Shown here: in pieces, positions 43,828 through 51,828 of the stretch | How positions within the stretch are numbered: the first letter of the stretch is position 1 | Layout of the letters: every line of letters begins with the position of its first letter | Origin: JAAYDY01 sp964500225 | GTDB taxonomy: Bacteria; Planctomycetota; Phycisphaerae; FEN-1346; JAACEH01 | DNA length: 64,000 bases | Assembly (NCBI GenBank): GCA_964500225.1 | Contig: CAZCOA010000001.1 | Location: 227,551-291,550, forward strand | Direction of reading: 5' to 3' | Position numbers and translations under genes: made by a program | The notes under the pieces: model-generated | What the model saw: the letters and a program-made list of their open reading frames with translations, nothing else | Database searches by the model: none | What the model was told of the DNA's origin: nothing

Positions 43828-44691
43828 TCAGGCGCCCTTGGTGCGGCGGCGGAACTCGGCACGGATGGCCTGCGTGATCGGGCCGGGCTTGCCGCTGCCG
43901 ATGACGCGGCCATCCACTTCCACGACGGGGATGACCTCGGCGGCGGTGCCCGTCAGGAAGCACTCGTCGGCCGTATAGACGTCGTAACGGGTCAGGTCCA
44001 CCTCGCGGCAGGCCGTGCCCATCGAGCGGCAGATGTCGATCACCTCGTCGCGGGTGATGCCTTCGAGGATGCCGGCGGCGACGGGCGGCGTCTGGACTTC
44101 GCCGCGACGGACCAGAAAGATGTTGTCGCCGGTGGCTTCGCTGACCAGGCCCAGGTGGTTCAGCATGAGGGCCTCGGGCACGTCGGCGTCCACGGCCTCG
44201 AGTTTGGCCATGATGTTGTTCAGGTAGTTCAGGCTCTTGATGCGCGGACTGAGCGCGTTGGGGTGGTTGCGCATGACCGACGACGTAATCAGCCGCAGGC
44301 CGCGCTCGTACAACTCCTCGGCGTACAGGACGATGGTATCGACGATGACGATCAGTTGGGGCTGCTTGCACAGCATGGGGTTGAGCCCGAGGGAACCGAC
44401 GCCGCGGGTCACGACGAGCCGGATGTAGCCGTCCACCAGGTCGCTGTTGGCGGCGATGGTTTCGTTGACGGCGCGTGCCACGTCGTCGGGCGTCCAGGGC
44501 ATCGTCAGGCGGATCCCGCGGGCCGACTCGAACAGCCGCCGCAGGTGGGCCTCCAGGCGAAACGCCCGGCGATTGTACATGCGGATGCCCTCGAAGACGC
44601 CATCGCCGTAGAGCAGCCCGTGATCGTAGACATTGACGCAGGCCTGGCCGGCCGGCACCAGTTTGCCATTGACGTACACCAGACGTTCCAT
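43828..44691 (-). CDS. ilvE: Branched-chain amino acid aminotransferase (class IV)
   Basis: 287 residues, usual for the short form. PLP enzyme for the last step of Leu, Ile and Val synthesis. Catalytic Lys152 lies in RIKSLNYLNN. The class IV signature is LVSEATGDNIFLVR with Glu185, and the N-terminal VNVYDHGLLYGDGVFEGIR block is typical. The ATG overlaps the ABC-ATPase stop by one base (TAATG), so translation is coupled. D-amino-acid aminotransferase is a possible alternative in this class, but the sequence blocks fit IlvE. Confidence 0.93.
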   Translation of the reverse strand: MERLVYVNGKLVPAGQACVNVYDHGLLYGDGVFEGIRMYNRRAFRLEAHLRRLFESARGIRLTMPWTPDDVARAVNETIAANSDLVDGYIRLVVTRGVGSLGLNPMLCKQPQLIVIVDTIVLYAEELYERGLRLITSSVMRNHPNALSPRIKSLNYLNNIMAKLEAVDADVPEALMLNHLGLVSEATGDNIFLVRRGEVQTPPVAAGILEGITRDEVIDICRSMGTACREVDLTRYDVYTADECFLTGTAAEVIPVVEVDGRVIGSGKPGPITQAIRAEFRRRTKGA

Positions 44692-45437
44692 TACAGCAAT
44701 CCTTTCCTCTCGTGCTTCAGGGCCAGGCGTGCCGCCGTTTCGGCGTCCACGATGCGTCCGTCCTCCAGGTACAGCACCTGCTGCGCCTCGGGGATGAACC
44801 GGTTGTCGTGGGTCACCATCACCACGGTTTTGCCGCGGTCGATCGCCAGGCTGCGGAGCATCTCGAACACCTGCCATCCGGCGCGGGTATCGAGGTTGCC
44901 CGTGGGCTCGTCGGCGAAAACGATCTCCGGATCGTGGACCAGGGCCCGTGCGATGGCGGCCCGCTGGCGTTCGCCGCCGCTGAGGCGGCTCGGCTTGAAG
45001 TCCATTCTATCGTTCAGCCCCACCGTGTCCAGCATCTGCGCGGCCCGCTCGCGGGCCTCGCGACGCACGCCCAGCCAGGCCAACGGCCCATGGCCGATCA
45101 TCTCCGGCAGCAGGACGTTGCCCAGCACCGTCAGCTCAGGCAACAGGTGGTAGAACTGGAAGACGAATCCGATGCGGCGATTGCGGACCCGCTGGCGCCA
45201 GGCGGCCGGCTGGGCGAACGCATCGCAGCCGTCGTAAAACACGCGGCCGTCGGTCGGCGCGTCCAGCAGGCTCAGCACGTGCAGCAGCGTGCTCTTGCCG
45301 CAGCCGCTGTGCCCGACGATCAGCGTGAAGGTGCCCTTGCGGATGCTCAAGTCGATGCCCTTCAGTACCGGCACTTCGACCCGGCCCATGCGGTAGGTGC
45401 GGCTGAGGCGCTCGGCTCGCAGAATCGGCTCACTCAT
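44691..45437 (-). CDS. lolD: ABC transporter ATP-binding protein (LolD/MacB-type)
   Basis: 248 residues. Walker A GHSGCGKST (43-51), Q-loop in FVFQFYHLLPELT, signature LSGGERQRAAIARAL, Walker B IVFADEPTGNLD and H-loop VTHD. The FYHLLPELTVLGNV stretch and short length fit the LolD/MacB group. It overlaps the permease stop by 8 bases. The pair lies beside lysS and probably exports lipoproteins or expels envelope substrates; the exact cargo is inferred from family. Confidence 0.88.
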   Translation of the reverse strand: MSEPILRAERLSRTYRMGRVEVPVLKGIDLSIRKGTFTLIVGHSGCGKSTLLHVLSLLDAPTDGRVFYDGCDAFAQPAAWRQRVRNRRIGFVFQFYHLLPELTVLGNVLLPEMIGHGPLAWLGVRREARERAAQMLDTVGLNDRMDFKPSRLSGGERQRAAIARALVHDPEIVFADEPTGNLDTRAGWQVFEMLRSLAIDRGKTVVMVTHDNRFIPEAQQVLYLEDGRIVDAETAARLALKHERKGLL

Positions 45438-46881
45438 AGCGCAGGGCCTCCACCGGCTGGAGCCGCGCGGCACGGTACGCCGCAAACAAACTACACGCCG
45501 CCGCCAGCGCCACCGCCCCGACCACGATCAGCGTCGTGTAGAGCGGATCGACATCCGTCGGGATCGTGTCGAAGTAGAAGGTGCGACGGTCGAAGATGTC
45601 GCGCCCCAGCCAAGCGGAACACTGGCGCTCGATGGGGTTGATATTCCACGTGAAGATCAGTCCCGCCACCAGGCCCAAGAGCGACGCCGTGCCGCTGACG
45701 ACCACCGCGTAGAGGACGAAAATCTGAGCCACCCCGAAATTCGACGCCCCGAGGCTCTTCAGGATGCCGATGTCGCGGGTCTTCTCCTTGACGATCATCG
45801 AGAGCGTGGCCCCGATGAGGAATCCGGCGATCAGGATGATCAGGCCCATGATGAGGAGCATCACCGTTCGCTGCATTTCGTAAGCCCCGATGATGTTGGC
45901 CTGCCGCTCTTCCCAGGTGAGGAAACTCAGGATCGGAGCCATCCGGGCGGCCGGGCCGTCGGGGTCGAGCCCCTCCAATTCACACCACAGCCGCGGCCAC
46001 AGGCGACCCAGGTCGGCAATCGTTTCCTTGGCCTTGCCATAATCGTGCAGACGGACCAGGATCTGGTGCGCCCGGCCGGGGGCCACGACGCGGCCTTGTT
46101 CGTCCGTCACGGCAGCCAGGCCCGAGAGTTCCTGGGCGTCCTTGAAACTGATGAAGATGTTCTGGCGGTCGAAATCGTAGAGGCGGCTCTTGTAGTGGTC
46201 CACGACCATGAAGCGGCGCGTGTTGACCTGGGGCACGCCGGCAAGCTTTTCGAGCGATCCGCCCTCACGGATCGGGAAGGTTGTGATTTCCAGGTGCGCT
46301 CCGATGCCCGACAGCAGGACCGGCTCGGTGCCGAACATCGGCGAGTTGGCCGGCGGGTTGTACGTGACCATCTCGATGCCGGGAATGCAGCCGGGATACA
46401 CTTTCTCGCCCATCCGGGTCAACTGTTGAGCCAGGTCGGCGGGCACGTCGAGGCTCGGCCGCTCGGCGTTGGTCTGCCGGGTGACGAGAAACTCGCTGAA
46501 GCGGCTGACCTGGGCCAACTCCTCGGGCCGCACGCCGTAGATCATGCACTGTTTGCTGACGCGGGCGTGCTCGTAGCCGGGAGCGTTAGGGCGCACGTTG
46601 ACCAGGCCGTAGGTGAAGATCGTCGGCGTGGCGGCGCGCACGTTGGGATGGCGGCGGATGGCCTCGACGAACTCGTCATAGTGGCGAAAACCGCTGATTT
46701 CGTAGTCGATGATGACGTCCGAAAGGCCGCCGCGGATGGCCCGGCGCACCTCGGTGACCATGCCGCCCATGAAGGCCATGACGACCACCAGGACGCCGAC
46801 GCCGAGAAAGACCGCCACCATGGCCACGAGCGTAAGCCAGCGCCGCATGAGATAGCGAAAGCACAGTACCAATCGGTACAA
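45430..46881 (-). CDS. lolC: LolC/LolE-type ABC permease (FtsX domain)
   Basis: 483 residues from a TTG at 46881, chosen because AGGGAG lies 6 nt upstream; a GTG 18 nt earlier has no ribosome site. The topology is that of LolC/E: one N-terminal helix (WLTLVAMVAVFLGVGVLVVV), a large periplasmic domain (about 55-365), and three C-terminal helices carrying the FtsX motif (VKEKTRDIGILKSLGASN). The periplasmic domain is larger than in MacB-type proteins. One fused permease gene is present instead of separate lolC and lolE, as in several non-proteobacterial lineages. Confidence 0.85.
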   Translation of the reverse strand: MYRLVLCFRYLMRRWLTLVAMVAVFLGVGVLVVVMAFMGGMVTEVRRAIRGGLSDVIIDYEISGFRHYDEFVEAIRRHPNVRAATPTIFTYGLVNVRPNAPGYEHARVSKQCMIYGVRPEELAQVSRFSEFLVTRQTNAERPSLDVPADLAQQLTRMGEKVYPGCIPGIEMVTYNPPANSPMFGTEPVLLSGIGAHLEITTFPIREGGSLEKLAGVPQVNTRRFMVVDHYKSRLYDFDRQNIFISFKDAQELSGLAAVTDEQGRVVAPGRAHQILVRLHDYGKAKETIADLGRLWPRLWCELEGLDPDGPAARMAPILSFLTWEERQANIIGAYEMQRTVMLLIMGLIILIAGFLIGATLSMIVKEKTRDIGILKSLGASNFGVAQIFVLYAVVVSGTASLLGLVAGLIFTWNINPIERQCSAWLGRDIFDRRTFYFDTIPTDVDPLYTTLIVVGAVALAAACSLFAAYRAARLQPVEALRYE

Positions 46882-46919
46882 AGCGGTCTCCCTGCCCACG
46901 GGGATTGGCGATCACCGCA

Positions 46920-46961
46920 GGGGCGGCTCGCGATCCGCCCTCCATGACCACGCAAGCGTGG
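46920..46961. repeat. Two adjacent palindromic (REP-like) repeats
   Basis: GGGCGGCTCGCGATCCGCCC (46921-46940) is a near-perfect palindrome that recurs at 57833-57852. Next to it CCACGC-AA-GCGTGG (46948-46961) is a second palindrome. Both lie in the 121-nt gap between the permease and lysS, where they could act on transcript stability or end transcription. Confidence 0.6.
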
Positions 46962-47002
46962 CCATGCCACAGCGTACTCTGGGGACGACACCGTCCCTGG
47001 GC

Positions 47003-48526
47003 CTAGGTCTGGGCCGAGGGCTTCTGGTCGGCGGCCCCGGCGACCGCGGCCCCGCCGCCGCGAAGCAACGGAAACAGGATCACGTCGCGGATGCTCGGCG
47101 AATTCGTCAGCAGCATGACCACGCGGTCGATGCCGATGCCCAGACCGCCGGCCGGCGGCATGCCGTACTTCAGGGCCGTCACGAAATCCTCGTCCATGAC
47201 GCGCATCGTCTCGCCGTCGGCCTCGCCGGCCAATTGGCTGCGGAAGTTCTCTTCCTGGATGGCCGGATCGTTCAGTTCGGTATAGGCGTTGGCCAGTTCC
47301 ATGCCGGCGACGAACAGCTCGAACCGCAGGGCGATGTCGGGATCGTCGGGACTGCGGCGCGTCAGCGGACAGATGGCCGCCGGATAGTCCAGGACGAACG
47401 TCGGCTGAATGAGATGCTCCTCGACCGTCGCCTCGAACACGTCGTTGACGACCACCGGCAGGGCTTTGTTCGACTGCTCGATGCCGAGGGCCTTGGCCTT
47501 CGCCCGCACGGCCGCCTCGTCGCGAATGTCCACGCCGGCGTACTGGGCCACCAGGTCGGCGTACTTGCGACGCGGCCACGGCGGCGTGTAGTCGATCTGA
47601 TGGTCGCGGAACGGCAGCTTCATTGAGCCGCAGACCTCTTGTGCAGCACTCGACACGAGCGTCTCGGTAATCCGCATCATGTCGTTATAGTCGCCGTAGG
47701 CCTGGTACAGCTCCATCAGCGTAAACTCGGGGTTGTGTCGCGTGGAGATGCCTTCGTTGCGGAAGTTGCGGCTGAATTCGTAAACCTTTTCCAGGCCGCC
47801 CACCAAGAGCCGCTTCAGGTACAGCTCCGGGCTGATCCGCAGGTACAGGTCCATGTCCAGCGTATTGTGGTGCGTGATGAACGGCCTCGCCGCCGCGCCG
47901 CCATAGATGGGCTGGAGCGTCGGCGTCTCGACTTCCATAAAGCCCCACGAATCCAGCATCCGCCGGAACTGGGCGATGATGCGGCTGCGCTTGTAGAACG
48001 TCTGGCGCACCTCGCGATTGGCGAACAGGTCCACGTACCGCTGGCGGTACCGCGTTTCGACGTCCACCAGGCCGTGCCACTTCTCCGGCGGCGGCAGAAG
48101 CGACTTGCACAGCACCGTCAGCTCGCGAATCAGGATCGTGGTCTCGCCCGTGCGGGTCGTAAAGAGCGGGCCGCGGACGCCAATGATGTCACCCAGGTCC
48201 AGGAGTTTATAGACTTCGAACTGCTCGCCGAGCTCCTTTTTATTGAAGCAGACTTGTATTTTGCCGGTGGCATCCACGAGGTCGGCGAACGCGAGCTTGC
48301 CGAAATCGCGAAGGGCCAGCAGCCGGCCGGCGGCACAGACGGTCATCTCGGCGGCCCCGTCGGCCGCGTCGGCGGCGTGCCCGTCGGCGGGCCGGGAGGC
48401 CTCGTAACGGGCCACAATGTCGCGTGCGGCCATGGCATCGGGGAATCGGCGCCCATAGGGGTCGATTCCCATCGCGCGAAGACGATCCAGCTTGCTCTGC
48501 CGTTGTTCCTGGAGTTGACTGCTCAT
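47003..48526 (-). CDS. lysS: Lysyl-tRNA synthetase, class II
   Basis: 507 residues. N-terminal OB-fold anticodon-binding domain (about 65-175), then the class II catalytic core: motif 1 region (FMEVETPTLQPIYGGAAARP), motif 2 (FRNEGISTRHNPEFTLMELY) and motif 3 (GGLGIGIDRVVMLLTNS). Full length and complete motif set. The ATG at 48526 fits the family; an in-frame ATG 18 nt upstream is less likely, since GGGAGAG sits 10 nt before 48526. Promoter TTGACG/TATCTT 69-97 nt upstream. It heads the block with the Lol-type transporter. Confidence 0.95.
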   Translation of the reverse strand: MSSQLQEQRQSKLDRLRAMGIDPYGRRFPDAMAARDIVARYEASRPADGHAADAADGAAEMTVCAAGRLLALRDFGKLAFADLVDATGKIQVCFNKKELGEQFEVYKLLDLGDIIGVRGPLFTTRTGETTILIRELTVLCKSLLPPPEKWHGLVDVETRYRQRYVDLFANREVRQTFYKRSRIIAQFRRMLDSWGFMEVETPTLQPIYGGAAARPFITHHNTLDMDLYLRISPELYLKRLLVGGLEKVYEFSRNFRNEGISTRHNPEFTLMELYQAYGDYNDMMRITETLVSSAAQEVCGSMKLPFRDHQIDYTPPWPRRKYADLVAQYAGVDIRDEAAVRAKAKALGIEQSNKALPVVVNDVFEATVEEHLIQPTFVLDYPAAICPLTRRSPDDPDIALRFELFVAGMELANAYTELNDPAIQEENFRSQLAGEADGETMRVMDEDFVTALKYGMPPAGGLGIGIDRVVMLLTNSPSIRDVILFPLLRGGGAAVAGAADQKPSAQT

Positions 48527-48594
48527 GTGACGACGCTCTCCCATCGGCCGCCCCGGACGGTCCTGTGCGCGCGGGGGGCGGAATGCAAAAGGGC

Positions 48595-48623
48595 AAGATA
48601 TCCGCAGCCCCCGAGACCGTCAA
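48595..48623 (-). promoter_or_regulatory. lysS promoter
   Basis: Minus strand: TTGACG (48623-48618), 17 bp, TATCTT (48600-48595). Strong match to the sigma70 consensus; expected leader about 60 nt. Confidence 0.78.
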
Positions 48624-48685
48624 GGAAATCCCCCTGACGCTGGATGCCGGGGACGGGGCAGAAACCCTCGAAACCGCGAATTTGC

Positions 48686-48713
48686 TTGACTCATCGCACG
48701 GGATGGACAAAAT
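48686..48713 (+). promoter_or_regulatory. Candidate promoter of the atp operon
   Basis: TTGACT (48686-48691), 16 bp, CAAAAT (48708-48713). Divergent from the lysS promoter. It gives a leader of about 110 nt ahead of the first atp gene. Confidence 0.5.
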
Positions 48714-48832
48714 ACGGCGGTTAAGAGTGTGCCGTGGGGCGTCGGCGGCGCGGCAGAGTGTTGGAACGCGCCGCAGTCGAACACCCCGGATGTAGCATAG
48801 AACCAAACGTACCGCCGCGAGGGATGCGACCA

Positions 48833-49069
48833 GTGGCCGGCGACGTGACTCCCGACGAAGCTCAGAAACGGATGCTGCGTCGGACGATGCGAGTCTTCGC
48901 CGTCGGGTGGCTGATGGTCTTCGCCGTCATCGGCTTCTGGCTGGTGGGCAACTATGTGGATCGGCGGCTGGATACGTATCCGATCGCAACGATTGTGCTG
49001 ACGGTCCTCGCCGTGGCCGGAGGCGCGTGGCAATCGTATCGGACGATCATGGGGGTGCTGAAGGACTGA
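48833..49069 (+). CDS. atpZ: AtpZ/AtpI-family small membrane protein
   Basis: 78 residues from GTG 48833 (GAGGG 9 nt upstream); an ATG 9 nt earlier lacks room for a ribosome site. Two hydrophobic helices (about 21-41 and 49-68) joined by a short loop (NYVDRRLDTYP), as in AtpZ. It heads the operon, the usual place for this gene. AtpZ assists Mg2+ or c-ring handling in some bacteria. The stop is 4 nt before the next gene. Confidence 0.72.
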   Translation: MAGDVTPDEAQKRMLRRTMRVFAVGWLMVFAVIGFWLVGNYVDRRLDTYPIATIVLTVLAVAGGAWQSYRTIMGVLKD

Positions 49070-49073
49070 ACCC

Positions 49074-49484
49074 GTGACCCAGGGTGCCGACGTCAGGCAG
49101 TTTGAGCAGTTTCAGGGCCGCGCAGTCAAGCTGGCCCTGTGGCTATGGATGGCCGCCCTGGTGATAGGTCTTGCGGTGTCGCAAGGCTTTTCGCCGATTG
49201 TGGGCGGCATTTTTCTAGGCGGAGCGGCCTCGGTCGGCGCGTTTCGCTATAAGGTATGGACTCTGCGGAGGTTAGCTTCGCGGGCCGACCGGAAGACCGC
49301 TTCGCGGTTGCCGCTGCTGGATGCCGGACGGTACGTCATCCTGGCAGCAGCCTTGGTTGCCGCAGTCGTGTTGGCGCGGCGCGACGGCGACTCGCGTTGG
49401 GTGTTTGCCGCCGCTGCGGCGCTGTTTTTGTGCAATCTGGCCGTCATCGTGCTGGCCGTCTACGAATCGCGTAAGAGAGGATAG
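49074..49484 (+). CDS. atpI: ATP synthase protein I (AtpI-like)
   Basis: 136 residues from a GTG, with four hydrophobic helices (about 19-36, 41-58, 88-104, 109-129). The position just before atpB, size and four-helix layout fit AtpI, a c-ring assembly helper. Sequence similarity of this family is low, so the call leans on context. An assembly factor here would have to handle two unlike c subunits. Confidence 0.72.
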   Translation: MTQGADVRQFEQFQGRAVKLALWLWMAALVIGLAVSQGFSPIVGGIFLGGAASVGAFRYKVWTLRRLASRADRKTASRLPLLDAGRYVILAAALVAAVVLARRDGDSRWVFAAAAALFLCNLAVIVLAVYESRKRG

Positions 49485-49498
49485 GGTCGCCGGACGCC

Positions 49499-50560
49499 AT
49501 GGAAACCGTTACCCCAAGAATCGCCAATCAGATCTACCTGGACGGCATGCCGCTGGTGACGTACCAGTATGCGACGCTGTTCATGTCGATCCTGGTGTCG
49601 GCGTTGCTGGTCGGGGTGGCCTTTCTGCTGACGCGACGCCTGCGGGCCGTTCCGGGGCGAGGGCAGGCGCTGTTGGAACTGATCGTCGTGGCGTTCCGCA
49701 ACCTCGTGTATTCGACCATGGGCCCGAAGGATGGACGGAAGTACCTGCCGCTGATCGGGACCATCTTCCTCTACATCTGGACGTGCAACATGATCGGCAT
49801 CATCCCGCTGGCCGACGTGTTCCACACCCTGACCGGCGACACGAGCGTGTACTTCTCGGTCTGGGGCCACACGATAGAGATTCCGGGGTTCGCCGAACCG
49901 ACGCGCAATGTGAACACTCCCTGGGCACTGGGAATCATGACGTTCTTCATCATGCACACGGCGGCCATCGCTCGCAAAGGGCCGGCCAAGTATTTCGACG
50001 AGTATTTCACGCCGCACTTCGGATCGTTCACGTGGCCGCTCCAGAACGGGTTCTGGCGTCTGGTGGCGGCGGGCGTGCTCGCGGCCGTCTGGGGCACGCT
50101 GGCGTGGATCATCGGTTCGCTCGCGGGGGCCCGCGACAGTCTGTTCCCCCATGTGCTGGCCGGGTACAAGGTGACGTGGTGCACGATCATCGCGGCACTT
50201 GTGGCGCTGGTGGCGTTCATCTGGTGCATGGTGCGTCTGTCGCACGAGCCGCGCAAGGTCGGCATCCCCAACTTGCTGATGTTCCCGCTGAACGTGATCG
50301 GGAAGTTCGCGGAGATTCTGTCGATGAGCTTCCGTCTGTTCGGCAACATTTTCGGCGGCGCGATCATCATTGCCCTGCTGGGCGGGATGGTTCACCAGGT
50401 GGCGTTGCCGATTCTGCTTCAGATGTTCATGGGCATCTTCACCGGGACGATCCAGGCCTTCGTCTTCTCGATGCTGGCGCTGACGTACATCACCGTGGAG
50501 ATCCAGCAGGAAGAGGAATCGGCGGAAGAGTCGGCGGTCCAGGAATCGGCGGCGGCCTGA
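49499..50560 (+). CDS. atpB: ATP synthase subunit a with an internal insertion
   Basis: 353 residues, against 240-280 in most bacteria. It forms the two ion half-channels. The essential Arg279 (E. coli Arg210) is in AEILSMSFRLFGNIFGG, and Gln319 (E. coli Gln252) is in TGTIQAFVFSMLALTYI. An extra stretch of about 75 residues (roughly 172-250) lies between the TPHFG loop and the FPLNVIGKFAE block. It carries two extra hydrophobic segments (about 187-208 and 226-247) joined by SLAGARDSLFPHVLAGYKV. The C-terminal tail is acidic (EEESAEESAVQE). Member of the single transcript Z-I-B-E-E-F-H-A-G-D-C. Confidence 0.9.
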   Translation: METVTPRIANQIYLDGMPLVTYQYATLFMSILVSALLVGVAFLLTRRLRAVPGRGQALLELIVVAFRNLVYSTMGPKDGRKYLPLIGTIFLYIWTCNMIGIIPLADVFHTLTGDTSVYFSVWGHTIEIPGFAEPTRNVNTPWALGIMTFFIMHTAAIARKGPAKYFDEYFTPHFGSFTWPLQNGFWRLVAAGVLAAVWGTLAWIIGSLAGARDSLFPHVLAGYKVTWCTIIAALVALVAFIWCMVRLSHEPRKVGIPNLLMFPLNVIGKFAEILSMSFRLFGNIFGGAIIIALLGGMVHQVALPILLQMFMGIFTGTIQAFVFSMLALTYITVEIQQEEESAEESAVQESAAA

Positions 50561-50591
50561 CCGTGCCGTGCCGCGAGGGCACAACGAACGC

Positions 50592-51365
50592 ATGATGACA
50601 TGGGTTGACATCCTCAACGATCCGCGGGTGCTTGACGCCTCGAAGTATCTTGGCGCCGGGCTGGCCATGGGGTTTGCCGCGATCGGGCCGGGCGTGGGCG
50701 AAGGGTATGCCGCGGGCCGAGCGGTGCATGGCATCAGCCGCCAGCCGGCGCAGGCGGGCAACCTGCTGCGGAACATGCTGATCGGCCAGGCCAGCGCCGA
50801 AACCAGCGGCATCCTGGGCCTGGTGGTGGCGATCATCATGGTGACGCGCGGGGCCGGTGCGATCATGGACTGGGGCATCGGGGCGGCGCTGATCGGTTCG
50901 GGGCTGGCTGTAGGGATGTCGGCCATCGGGCCGGGAGTCGGAGCGGGAATGACCGGCGGCAAGGCCCTGGACGCCATCGCGCGGACACCGGAGGCATCCG
51001 GCAAGGTCACGCTGACGATGCTCATTGGACAGGCCATGAGCCAGAACGGGGCGATCCTGGGGTTCCTGGTGTCGATGATCCTGATGGGCGTCGGCCGTGA
51101 GTCGCTGCCGGCGGGCAGCGAGGGCTACTGGCCGAGCATCATCATGAAGGCGGGCCAGTACCTGGGCGCGGGCATTTGCATGGGCATGGGGGCGCTGGGC
51201 CCGGCGCTGGGCATCGGGTTTGCGGCGGCGAAAACCGTCGAAGGCCTGGGGCGCCGCGTGGAGCACGCCGGGCTGCTTCAGCGGACGATGTTCATCGGCG
51301 CGGCCGTGAGCGAATCGACGGCGATCTATTCGCTGGTGGTGGCGCTGCTGCTGATCATGAAATAG
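50592..51365 (+). CDS. atpE1: ATP synthase subunit c, triple-hairpin fusion
   Basis: 257 residues: three c-type hairpins in one chain, six membrane helices (about 17-42, 60-84, 93-118, 140-166, 186-210, 228-256). Each repeats the c-subunit pattern IGPGVG...MLIGQA. Hairpin 1 has Glu37 in helix 1 and Glu70 in helix 2 (ASAETSGIL). Hairpin 2 has Ala118 and Gln151 (AMSQNGAIL), so its ion-binding carboxylate is lost. Hairpin 3 has Ile208 and Glu241 (VSESTAIY). Hence two ion sites per three hairpins. Start could be M1 or M2; the ATG follows GAGGG at 12 nt. Fused c subunits occur in V/A-type rotors and in Acetobacterium; the rotor is probably mixed with the next gene's product. Confidence 0.93.
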   Translation: MMTWVDILNDPRVLDASKYLGAGLAMGFAAIGPGVGEGYAAGRAVHGISRQPAQAGNLLRNMLIGQASAETSGILGLVVAIIMVTRGAGAIMDWGIGAALIGSGLAVGMSAIGPGVGAGMTGGKALDAIARTPEASGKVTLTMLIGQAMSQNGAILGFLVSMILMGVGRESLPAGSEGYWPSIIMKAGQYLGAGICMGMGALGPALGIGFAAAKTVEGLGRRVEHAGLLQRTMFIGAAVSESTAIYSLVVALLLIMK

Positions 51366-51488
51366 ACGGGCCCGGGCGGGCGGCGACGCGCCGCCGCTTG
51401 AGGGACAAGACCGTTTGAATCTGTGTCAGTCGCCCACAAGAAACGCATGACGGACACACAGGGAGTGGATCACGGAGAGGAGCAGACG

Positions 51489-51734
51489 ATGGAAGGTATC
51501 CCGGAAGCAATCGTGAAGGCCGGCGCATTCATCGGGGCGGGGTTGGCGATGGGCTTCGGCGCCATTGGACCGGGGGTCGGCGAAGGGTTCGCCGCCGGCA
51601 AGGCGTGCGAGGGCATCTCGCGGCGTCCGGATCAGGCCGGTCTGGTGACGCGGACGATGCTGATCGGTCAGGCCGTGTCGGAATCGACCGGTATCTACTC
51701 GCTCGTCATCGCGCTGATTCTGATCTACAAGTGA
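51489..51734 (+). CDS. atpE2: ATP synthase subunit c, single hairpin, Na+-type motif
   Basis: 81 residues, two helices. The ATG at 51489 (GGAGAGGAG upstream) gives the normal length; an upstream GTG at 51423 would add 22 polar residues. Glu32 in GPGVGEG and Glu65 in SESTGIY, with Ser66, Thr67 and Tyr70, match numbering of the Na+-binding rings of Ilyobacter and the two-carboxylate site of Fusobacterium nucleatum, where Gln32 is replaced by Glu. Na+ use is therefore likely but not proven. Compared with the triple protein it keeps both acids. Confidence 0.94.
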   Translation: MEGIPEAIVKAGAFIGAGLAMGFGAIGPGVGEGFAAGKACEGISRRPDQAGLVTRTMLIGQAVSESTGIYSLVIALILIYK

Positions 51735-51828
51735 GGGACGCCGCAGCCGGACGTCGGCGGCAAACAGGCGGTGGGAGCTGCGCCGCCGCGACGGAAGCGC
51801 CCGCCACGGGTGACGCGCTAGTGAGGCC

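Noticed and set aside
50592..51365. V/A-type rotor subunit K from an N-ATPase or V-ATPase operon
   Set aside because: All surrounding genes are F-type in standard F order, with delta, epsilon, b and a subunits and no V-type subunits.
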